Assembly: GCF_031877795.1 (NCBI RefSeq)
Contig: NC_133970.1
Span: forward strand, 48,614,828 to 48,678,827
Source of the DNA: Strix aluco
Taxonomy: Eukaryota > Chordata > Aves > Strigiformes > Strigidae
Direction: 5' to 3'
Length of the DNA: 64,000 bases
The first letter of the stretch is position 1, and each line of letters starts with the position of its first letter. A program made the position numbers and the translations under genes. Below, in pieces: positions 32,491 through 41,477 of the stretch. The notes beneath the pieces are model-generated. The model was not told the DNA's origin. It was given only the letters and a program-made list of their open reading frames with translations, and made no database searches.

Positions 32491-33961
32491 CTAATCTTCA
32501 GAAAACATTTTCTCATCTTGGATTCTCCTCCGGCAAACCTTCTTCACATGCCCCTTCCTTTTGCAATAAAAACATTCCACTTCCTTCATATTCTTACGCT
32601 CCAAGTCGGAGGGATGACTGCCTCCTTTCCAGGGGCGTCTATCCTTTACAGACCTTCCCATTGCCGCTAAAGCCCCTTTTTGTCCCTCCCTTACGGCCAT
32701 TACCAACACCTTCGTTTGCTCTCGCATTTGTTTTTTCTGGTTTTCCTCTTCCCTCCTAACATAAACTTTCTGAGCTTCTCTCAGCAATTCATCTATTCCT
32801 CTCCCTTGCCAATCTTCGATCTTTTCTAGCTTCTTCCTAATATCTGCCCAAGACTTAGCCACAAACTGAGTCTTTAATAATGCCTGCCCCACAGGGGTGG
32901 CAGGATCTACTCCCGAGTACAACTGTAAACTTTTTCTCAATCTTTCAAGCCGTTCAGTAGGTGTTTCGTCCTTCTTCTGTTGTTCACTAAGAGCCTTATT
33001 AATATTCTGCCCTCAGGGAACTGACTCTCTAATTCCTTGGATTATGATCATTCTTAAATCTGCCATGTGGGTTCGGTGGCCTGGGTCTTGATTATTCCAG
33101 TTGGGTTTTACCAACGGCCACTTCTGATCTGCTGTGGGACCCACTTGATGTTGCTGGTCCCAAAGTCTCATACCTGCCCTCCTGATCATATCTCATTCCT
33201 CCATAGTAAATAGAATTCCTAGGATAGATTGTAATTCATCCCAGGTATATAAATTTGGGCCAAGAAACTGGTCCACCCGTTTGGCTACGCCAAGCGGGTC
33301 CTCTAATAGGTTCCCCATTTCTTTTTTAAAATCTCTCACATCTCCAGTGTTGAGGGGAACAGCGACATACCCTGCTCCCGGTTCCCCTTGTGCCCCCACT
33401 CCTGGCACAAGCATTTCTCTAAGGGGGTATAATCTTCCTTCCTTAACTTTGCTTCGGGTAACCCGCTGAGGGGGTCCGGGAGATTCGGGGTCAGAATTAT
33501 TCTCTTCATCCAGATTCTGGGGAGGTGATTCCTGATGGTTTGGGGCATATGGAGGTGGCCATAAGTAATCGTCCGATTCTGGATGAGGTTTCTCATGTTT
33601 CTTTTCCTTAAGGGTAAAGAGAGAAACTGGCTCTGGGGTTTGGAACATCCAAAGAGTAGCATATTCACTTTCTTCAAGATTTGTGGGTTGTTTATTATTT
33701 ACCCACATATTTAACTGTTGACATAGCCAATTTTCAAAGGACCCAAACATGGGCCAAAAATGTACCTGGGCACTGGAGAGGTTGTCCTCCCCACACCCTA
33801 ATGCAATAATATATCATTTTCTCCTCACTTTTATCTTTACTTCTTGGGGAATTTTTCCAATTCTCTAACATAACTCCTAAAGGACTATCTAGTGGGATAT
33901 CCGGCAATTCTTCCTTGCCCCCACCCATGGATCCAGAGGGCTTGCTTTCCCTCTGTCCCAT
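32491..33961 (-). pseudogene. gag: Class I gag, one frameshift and two TGA
   Basis: ATG at 33961 gives MGQRESKPSG, a myristoylation-type start. The frame breaks near 33740-33790, resumes at 33750 (matrix end, Pro-rich PPPYAPN-like late domain region, capsid start), meets TGA at 33193-33195 and again near 33015, and ends with the nucleocapsid carrying one knuckle (CFYCKRKGHVKKVC). The final UAG (32491-32493) is followed in the same frame by pol. One CCHC knuckle is normal for gammaretroviruses. Confidence 0.85.
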
Positions 33962-34190
33962 CTTCCAGAGTGCCTTCTTTCACACACACACACGCTCCCC
34001 TTATTCGTGACTTGCTCCCTCGCGGGCTACGAGAACTGCACTACTAAAGGGTCCGCACTTGGGTGATCTCTTCGAGACCTCTCACTCACTCGCACTCTGG
34101 GATTACCAACCCCAACCGAACGGATAACCGCACAAACGCAAATACTTACTCCTCCCCGGAGTCTTTGATCGTCTTCGTGCACAAAATTTG
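33962..34190 (-). other. Class I ERV leader, truncated
   Basis: Untranslated leader upstream of gag, with a (CA)n run near 33985. No primer site or LTR; ends at satellite. Confidence 0.55.
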
Positions 34191-35051
34191 TGCCCTCCGT
34201 GAGGCACTTGGAGCATAAAAATGAGGGGTTTTACATGGAGGATTTGGATTTGCAGGATAAAAGGGAGGCTTTGTGCCCTAAAACTTGCTTTTGAGGACTA
34301 AAAATGAGAGTTTGGGCGCTGAAAATGAGGATTTGTAAAAAAAAATTGAGGGTTTGGGATTTAGAATGCAGGCGTTCATCGCAAGAATCAAAGCGTTGGA
34401 CTGTTAAAATGAAGCTTTGGGGCCTAAAATGGAGGCTTTGTGCCCTCTGTGAGGCACTTCGAGCATAAAAATGAGGGATTTTACATGGAGGATTTGGATT
34501 TGCAGGATAAAATGGAGGCTTTGTGCCCTGAAAATTTGTTTTGAGGACGAAAAATGAGTGTTTGGACCAAAGAATGAGGGCCTGGGGCCTAAAAATGATG
34601 GCTTGTGCCTTGAAAAGGAAGATTTGTAAAAAAAAAATTGAGGGTTTGGGATTTAGAATGCAGGCTTTCATCGGAAGAATTGAAGCTTTGGACTGTCAAA
34701 ATGAAGCTTTGGGACCTAAAATGGAGGCTTTGTGCCCTCCATGAGGCACGTGGAGCATAAAAATGAGGGTTTTCACATGGAGAATTTGGATTTGCAGGAT
34801 AAAACTGAGGCCTTGCGCCCTAAAACTGAGGGTTTGGGGCCTAAAAATGAGGGTTTCGACCAAAAAATTAGGACCTGGGGCCTAAAAACGATGGCTTGAA
34901 AAGGAGGATGTGTAAAAAAAAAAATTGAGGGTTTGGGATTTAGAATGCAGGCGTTCATTGCAAGAATCGAAGCTTTGGGCTGTCAAAATGAAGCTTTGGG
35001 ACCTAAAATGGAGGCGTTGTGCCCTCTGTGAGGCACGTGGAGCATAAAAAT
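34191..35051 (+). repeat. Satellite array with 21-bp subunits, block 3
   Basis: Same repeat as blocks 1-2, same orientation. Unit spacings 250, 292 and 288 bp, close to 12 and 14 subunits of 21 bp. Confidence 0.85.
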
Positions 35052-35656
35052 TGTTATAAGTAGATTTCTCAAACTGATGTGAGTCAGAGCCAATCAAAAT
35101 TTCAATTGTTTACTTAGCAAGCGGCAACAAGCAAAACAGCGCTGGGCGGCCGGGGAGTTCAACTCCGCCAATGGCGCGCGCACACTTCCTGAAAGTCTTT
35201 CCTTTTATATCCTCCGTCTTCCGGTATCTGTGTCCAGTCGAGGGGTGTACTCTGCGTCTGCGCGCCTTGTTGCTAGGGGGTCGTTTTCTGCCTACACGTG
35301 GTCGTGGGGATGAAGGCTCGGCGTCTTCCTCGCGTCACGAATTCCTCGTGTATCTCCTGCTTTCCTGAGAGTAGTCTCACAAAGCTTTTGTTTATACCTT
35401 ATAAGGTAACACAGAGTACAGACACTTCCCCTTTGCCCTTCTCAACCCCCCTCCTTTTCCCTCCTTTCAGTCTTTTGCACAGTAGAAGTCCTTGCTTCAG
35501 CATTTTAATTTACATAAGCACTTATAGTCTGTTAGTCGTTACACAATGTAATAGTTAAGATTAATCTTAGGCTTACATAGTTTATGGAATAAAACAGCAC
35601 AAGCTTCCAGTATCTTTGACGGAATTTGATGAACAAACACTTTACTGTCTATCACA
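35052..35656 (-). mobile_element. Solo LTR in satellite, target duplication aaaat
   Basis: 605 bp with 5-bp duplications at 35047-35051 and 35657-35661; removing it restores gcataaaaatgaggg. Related to the class I LTR at 27293-28121 and in the same orientation (minus TATA-like gatataaaagg near 35210). About 220 bp shorter than that LTR. Confidence 0.88.
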
Positions 35657-36160
35657 AAAATGAGGGATTTTAAACTAAGAACTTGGATTTGCAGGATAAA
35701 TCGGAGGCCTTGCGCCCTAAAACTGAGGGTTAGGGGCCTAAAAATAAGGGTTTCGACCAAAAAATGAGGGCCTGGGGCCTAAACAGATGGCTTGAAAAGG
35801 AGGATTTGTAAAAAAAATGTGAGGGTTTGGGATTTAGAATGCAGGCTTTCATCGCAAGAATTGAAGCTTTGGACTGTTAAAATGAAGCTTTGGGACCTAA
35901 AATGGAGGCGTTGTGCCCTCCGTGAGGCACGTGGAGCATAAAAATGAGGGGTTTTACATGGAGGATTTGGATTTGCAGAATAAAACTGAGGGTTTGGGGC
36001 CTAAAAATGACGGTTTGGACCCAAAAATGAGGGCCTGGGGCCAAAAAAGATGGCTTTGACCTTGAAAAGGAGGATATTTAAAAAAAAATTGAGGGTTTGG
36101 GATTTAGAATGCAGGCGTTCATTGCAAGAATCGAAGCGTTGGACTGTCAAAAAGAAGCCA
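35657..36160 (+). repeat. Satellite array with 21-bp subunits, block 4
   Basis: Continues block 3 after the solo LTR; unit spacing 283 bp once the LTR and duplication are removed. Confidence 0.85.
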
Positions 36161-36726
36161 AATGGACTGGGACAAAATGCTCATTTTTAGGCCCCAGGCC
36201 CTCATTTTTTGGTCCAAACCCTCAGTTTTAGGGCACAAGGCACAAGGCCTCCGTTTTATCCTGCAAATCCAAATCCTCAGTGTAAAATCCCTCATTTTTA
36301 TGCTCCAAGTGCCTCACGGAGGGCACAACGCCTCCATTTTAGGTCCCAAAGCTTCATTTTGACAGTCCAAAGCTTCAATTCTTCCGATGAACGCCTGCAT
36401 TCTAAATCCCAAACCCTCAATTTTTTTTACAAATCCTCCTTTTCAGCGCCCAAACTCTCATTTTTAGTCCTCAAAACCAAGTTTTAGGGCACAAAGCCTC
36501 CGTTTTATCCTGCAAATCCAAATCCTCCATGTAAAACCCCTCATTTTTATGCTCCAAGTGCCTCACGGAGGGCACAAAGGCTCCATTTTAGGTCCCAAAG
36601 CTTCATTTTGACAGTCCAAATCTTCCATTCTTGCGATGAACGCCTGCATTCTAAATCCCAAACCCTCAATTTCAGTGTAGAAATCCTTTTCTGTAGGGTC
36701 CAAACTGTCATTTTTAGACCCCAATC
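36161..36726 (-). repeat. Satellite array, inverted block 5
   Basis: The same satellite in opposite orientation (ctcatttttaggccccagg, tgcctcacggagggcac). The turn lies between about 36158 and 36179. Ends at the ERVK LTR. Confidence 0.85.
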
Positions 36727-37120
36727 TGTGGGAGACGTTGGCCTGTCAGCTCTGCGCAGCCCCTGAGAAGCAGCCAGGCTTTGATGAGAAACAGGCCTTG
36801 GGCGAAAGATCAGAAACTGCCGAGTTGTGCCAAGGGGGCAGGGAAAAACAACGGCCAGCTGCAACACTGAGCTGTGGGAAAGTGCTGAGCTGTGAGAAGT
36901 TACCGCCGCGTGAACAGCGCGTGAACGAGAGGGTGATTGGTCTGCACAGCCGAGTTAGAGGGGTCTGATGCTGGTAGGAGAAAAGGTTGATAGCTGTCTA
37001 ATTGCTGATTTGCTAATGATGAAGTAAGAGCTTTGGCGAGAGCAGAAGTATGAACTATTGGAAGAATAAAGGGTCTTTCCTTCTGCACTTCAATGGAGAG
37101 TCCGTGCCTCAATTGCCACA
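36727..37120 (+). mobile_element. ERVK 5' LTR
   Basis: 394 bp, TGTGGGAGAC…AATTGCCACA, aataaa at 37065-37070. The 5' boundary is supported by the LTR start at 2708 following a polypurine tract, the 3' boundary by the primer-site position. Confidence 0.82.
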
Positions 37121-37122
37121 AA

Positions 37123-37140
37123 TGGTGCCCCGTGTGAGGC
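37123..37140 (+). promoter_or_regulatory. Primer-binding site, tRNA not identified
   Basis: TGGTGCCCCGTGTGAGGC, 2 bp after the LTR. It begins TGG as required for a CCA end but matches none of the common sites (Trp, Lys, His, Pro, Phe) that I can recall. Confidence 0.55.
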
Positions 37141-37250
37141 AGTGATAAGTGTGACCAGCTTGGATCACTGCGGTGGCAAACCCCTCAGAACTGAAGAGCT
37201 GCTGTGAGGAAGCAGGAGCCGGCATCAATCACCGTTGCAGGGTGAGCAAG

Positions 37251-38243
37251 ATGAGCTGTGGGGAAGCGGTGGGTAGGTCAATATCCTCGGAAGAAAAGTC
37301 AGTGCTTGCACTGATGGAAAGACTGTTAGCTAAATATAAGGTGCATATTAACTCGCGTGCCTTGAAGAGAATTTTAAAGTGGGTAGCAGCCGCGGTTATT
37401 ATATTCACTGTTCCGATATGGGATGAAGCAGGAGTAAGACTGTGGGACTGTGCAACCTGAGGGAATGAGGTTGCGGCAGAACTCTTAGCGACATGGAGAT
37501 CTCTTTTTGAGATAATAAAAAGACAAGATAAGGAATGTGGCCAGGCTGTTAACACAGAGGATGAGGACACAGAGGGCGAGGACACATGTTGTGAACCCAG
37601 GCAGCAAGCTTTATATGCTGGGTCTCTAGACTGTGATAATCTTTTAGACCCTGACCCTGTAAATCCTAAAAGAGATCCTGGCCTGTGTCCTCCCTTAGCT
37701 GGGGATGATCCGTGCGGAAAAGTGAGGCAAGAAGCCTTGGTGAAAGGGGATATGGACATGGCAAGAAAGATTGTTGCTCCTGTAATGTATGAACTGGGAT
37801 GTCAGTCACATTGGGAAGGACTGCAGTTTTCTGTTATTAAAGAACGACAGAAAAGCGTTAATGAGGACGGGCTTTGGAGCTCATTTACAGCGGGTGTACT
37901 GGAGGTGGTTGCTAATGGATATCAATTGGTCCCATGGAATTGGCTGGCACTTTTAAAAATGGTATTAACGCCGGCACAGTGTTCTATCTGGAAAACTGAG
38001 TGTGTGAATCTCTGTACTCAGCATTCGTGCCCCCCCACCTGCCAGCACGGAGTTGGCGGTGGCGGTCTGGGGCCTCCCCAAGCCCCCCCTGCCGCGGGGC
38101 GACCGCCTGCGGCCAGTCTAGCACCACGCCCCCAGCCGCCCCCCCCTCCCCCGCCCCGCCTCCCCCGAACGCCAAAAGTGGCAGTTTTTACAGAAGGTGC
38201 TGACACTGGGATGCAGTGCCCCTTGTCTGCCAACACCACATAA
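37251..38243 (+). pseudogene. gag: ERVK gag, matrix and capsid start, one TGA
   Basis: ATG at 37251 (MSCGEAVGRS). Matrix-like helix region (KSVLALMERLLAKYKVHINS), TGA at 37458-37460, then the same frame continues through an acidic stretch to a capsid-like block (LVPWNWLALLKMVLTPAQCSIWKTEC). It ends in a GC-rich, Pro/Gly-rich tail (38035-38170) of different composition. Major homology region and zinc knuckles are missing. No Gly-2, unlike the other gags here. Confidence 0.65.
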
Positions 38244-38890
38244 TCAACTGGCAATGGCTTTATATATTCTTGATGGTGTTTTGATGTTTGTAGTGTTTGT
38301 CATTTGATGTTGTGTGAGTAATAAGTGTGAGGGGCCCCTTTGTGTGAGTGTGGGACTGTTCTGCGGGTGTGAGACGCAGCCCAGCTGCAGCTGCGCAGTG
38401 CGGAGTTCTCTGACCCGCAGTTCCGTTACCCCGCGAGGGAAGCGGCCGCAGAGGAACGAAGCGCAGGGCAGACTCTGTACCAGTGGGGGGTAGTGCAGGA
38501 CGAGGGAACATTCCTTAGGACAGAGCGCCCTAGTGCCCGCCCGCTGGGTCACTGGTGCTGCCTGTTTGTTCGGGTCAGTGTTGGAAGTGTCACAGGTGAA
38601 ATATCTCCTCTAGCGGGAGGCAGTAATTCTGTGTTCATTGTTGTCTTGAATTTAGGTGCATACTCTGTGGGGAGAGTGCACCCTTGTACCATCTGCCTGA
38701 GGGGGATATTGTCAGCTTAATCAGGTAGCGTTTTAAGGTAAAGTAGGCGAGATGGGAAGTGGCCAGAGTGGGGGAATAGTCAAAAAGAGTCCCCTAGGCT
38801 GTATTTTAAAACACTGGAAGAAGATAGGGGGAGCTCCAGGCACAAGTGTGAATAAAAAGACACTAATAAAAAATTGCAATCAGTGGTGGT
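38244..38890 (+). pseudogene. Class I leader and gag start inside an ERVK
   Basis: Fragment with a G/T-rich leader and ATG at 38752 giving MGSGQSGGIVKKSPLGCILK, followed by a short frame ending in NQWWFIII and a stop. The MG-S-PLGCIL-HWK pattern and a basic, Trp-rich follow-up are typical of class I Gag N-termini, not of the ERVK gag seen elsewhere in this window. It joins ERVK RT sequence at about 38890. Confidence 0.55.
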
Positions 38891-39898
38891 TTATAATAAT
38901 TTAGTTGATATCGATCAGGCATGGACCTGGCAGCCTCTGAGTCAGTAATTATTGAATGGATTTTTTTGTCACACCAAATGCACAAGACGGTCACTACTCG
39001 TCCAGAAATGTTTGCCAAACTGATCATGAAAGGTAGGCAGTGCCTACTATTACTTGCTGGGCAGGAACCTGTGTGTATCATTGTTCCGGTTACTATGCAC
39101 ATGTTACAGTGGCTAATACAAATGTCTTTAGAATTCCAGACAGAGATCTGTGACTACCCCAGACAGCTTTTAGTACACAGCCCGTCACATAAATTATTAC
39201 AGCAAAATTTTTTATTATATGCCATGCCAAAGTGCAGCGATGTACTGTTACAAGCCTTAACAGTGTTTACTGCTGAATCTGGAAAATGGGAAAGTCAGTC
39301 ATAGTATGGCAAGACCCACATACTCAAATTTGGCAATTAGACATTACCCAATCCCTGGGATCACCACAGATCGTTGAGCTAGCTGCAGTATTACGTGTAT
39401 TTCAACGCTGGGACACCCCAATGAACATTGTTACTGATTCTGCTTATGTTGCCAATCTTGTACAGTGTATAGAGAATTCATGTTTGAAGGACGTTAATAA
39501 TCCACTGTTATATCCATTAATGCACACCCTTTTACGATTATTAAATAATCGCAAGACTTCTTAGTTTATTCGAACGCATACTGCACTACCTGGACCTTTG
39601 GTTGAAGGCAGTCGATGACCAGATGCGTTGACTCTGGCGGCTCAGGTGGTACCTAATGTCTTTGAGCAAGCACGGCTTTCGCATGCATTTTTCCACCAAA
39701 ACGCCAGGGCAATACAAAACCAGTTTTCTTTATCAGGGCGTCAGGCTAAAGACATCATTGCCACTTGCCCTGAATGCCAGCAGGACTCCCTCTCTTCAGC
39801 AGCCAGTGGTGTCAACCCTTGGGGACTCACCTCCTTAGAATTATGGCAATCTGACGTCACTCACTTCGCTGCATTTGGAATGTTAAAATATGTACCTG
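38891..39898 (+). pseudogene. pol: ERVK pol remnant: RT end, RNase H, integrase start
   Basis: Frame 38921-39304 aligns with the RT connection region (IIEWIFLSHQM; compare LEWMFLSFRP at 42.9 kb). RNase H at 39286-39564 has ELAAVLRVFQRW and NIVTDSAYVANL. After a stop and shift, 39628-39898 has the integrase zinc domain (HAFFHQNA…ATCPECQQ) and ELWQSDVTHFAAFG, with first catalytic Asp. It ends at the adjacent LTR. Confidence 0.75.
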
Positions 39899-40231
39899 TG
39901 TTGCAGTAGAGACAGACACGACAAACATCAGATTGTGTGAAATGGCCAAAATGGCTGCAAAAGCCCCTTTATTGTTCTAACAAGCCTTTTTATAACCTTC
40001 TTCAAAGTAGGTGTTCATACAGGATTGGTTTACTTTAGTAACTAACAGTTCACGATTGGGTGATAGTTTCTCGCCTGAATCGTCAGGACAGTTCTTCTTA
40101 TCTTAGTTCTCTAATCTTGTTTCCGTGGCACTTCTCGGGACTTTCTGGCCTCTCATGGATACACTGGAATTTCTTCAAGGTTAAATTCTTCTTCAGTTAG
40201 ACTAGAGGCAGACCCGCTGCCTCCCCCGACA
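39899..40231 (-). mobile_element. ERVK 3' LTR
   Basis: 333 bp; minus strand TGTCGGGGGA…CTACTGCAACA, preceded by a polypurine tract (caaaaagggggaatt). U3 carries the last codons of env. Confidence 0.9.
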
Positions 40232-41477
40232 ATTCCCCCTTTTTGTATTTGTGCTAGAAATATTGTGAGAGCAGTCTTCTGCAGGGCCCTTTGCAGAAGA
40301 CTGACAAGACAGGGCAACATTAAAAGCACGGTCACAATTATCAAGATCACTACCCCCACAGTTTTGACCAGAGATATCAACCATCCAGAAAGTCCCCAAC
40401 CTTTAAACATCCTTGTTAGCCAATCTAATCCATCCTCTTCTGTTAAACGCTTGACACCATCCCTTAGCTGCTGTATGCTTTTGAAAATAGATTCTGAGTG
40501 GTCAGACAAATTCATGCAACACATTCCATCAAAATCTTCACATCCATGTCCTTGCGCTAAAAGCAAAAAGTCAGTAGCAGCTCTATTCTGTAACGTAGCA
40601 TGTCTAACACTATCAACATCAGTTAAAAGGCCACTTAAAGCTAAAGAGGTAGCATTAGTCTGTTTGCTAAGCCAGCATCCCAACTTATTTAAAGTTCTTA
40701 AGGCATTTGCAACACCAACTCCTGGTGCCAATATGGAGGCTGTTATGATCTGGCCTGGATTCCAGAATCCAATGTTATCTTGACAAGAACTGCTAAACTG
40801 ATGAACAGTCCTTTGGACTCGCTTATGTTTTCGAGTCATATTCAGAATCATTGACACATTAATAACGTGAGGCATCCGAGGCTACACGGGCCTCCATTCA
40901 GTTTAGATGGGACGCCTCCCCAGGCACGATCTCCACAGATTAAAAACACACCAGGAGGTAATACAAGAGGAACATTAGAAGACCATGAGATGTTAGTCGA
41001 GGTATAATTGCACCAAGCAGTTGAGTTATGATAAGCAGCATTAGTTGCATTCACATTTTGCCCTCTCCGTGCGGAAGTATTATAAGAGTAATTAAAAAAC
41101 ACACAAGCATCCATTGTGACAGAGCCTAGCAACTCTAGTTCTTGGGGTTCTTGCGTAACCTGTGGAAGGTGACTATATACACCATCCCAATTATCTATAC
41201 AATTTTTTGGAGAGTTGCAAAGAGAGAAAGGCTGAAGGGTTTGTGGGATTGGCCATGTGTCTACTGGCAATCCCACCAAACAGGTGGAGAATGGATTTTC
41301 CGGGTTCGCAGTAGAGAGGCACAAGGCTTCTTGATGTGTCATGTTTGCCAAAGTTACCCAGACATTCTGCTTGGGTTGTGGAACTACCCATCCTTCACTC
41401 TGATGCAGGTTCCAGCACAGGCCGAACACACCGAGCAGGAACCCAGCAAGGGCCGGCATCTGTAGAGACACAAGCAT
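40153..41477 (-). pseudogene. env: ERVK env, SU and TM, one frameshift
   Basis: Surface part (41477-40848, 209 codons) overlaps the end of pol; it has a hydrophobic leader ([15 protein letters not shown]), many N-glycosylation sequons (NYS, NTS, NAT, NST, NYT, NIS) and ends by frameshift near 40870. The TM part (40875-40153) starts near a basic cleavage-like RKHKR, then has LQNRAA, the disulphide motif C-EDFDGM-CC, a membrane span (TVGVVILIIVTVLLMLPCLV) and a tail. The stop (40153-40155) lies inside the LTR, so the last ~26 codons come from U3. Best preserved env of the window. Confidence 0.85.

Larger units (their letters stand above)
27293..34190 (-). mobile_element. Class I (gammaretrovirus-like) ERV, 5'-truncated
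   Basis: Minus-strand element inside the satellite: 3' LTR (27293-28121), env remnant, pol, gag and a ~230-bp leader, then abrupt return to satellite at about 34190 with no 5' LTR or primer site. The satellite phase on the two sides does not match, so the 5' LTR and about 150 bp of satellite were probably deleted. gag and pol are in one frame across a UAG, as in gammaretroviruses. Env is almost entirely deleted. Confidence 0.85.
36727..39898 (+). mobile_element. ERVK remnant: 5' LTR, gag, mosaic insert, RT end, RNase H, integrase start
   Basis: Plus-strand class II element of the same lineage as 1-2707. After LTR and leader comes gag (37251-38243), then about 650 bp of class I-like leader and gag start (38244-38890), then the RT thumb/connection, RNase H and the integrase N-terminus. 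It is cut at 39898 by the LTR of the next ERVK. Most of RT, protease and dUTPase are missing. Confidence 0.78.

Noticed and set aside
34541..34744. Open frames within the satellite (also at 26290-26535 and 34231-34671)
   Set aside because: They arise because units near multiples of 21 bp keep a frame open; no independent evidence of coding.
38000..38203. GC-rich proline-coding frames on both strands
   Set aside because: Composition-driven; best read as the tail of the ERVK gag frame.
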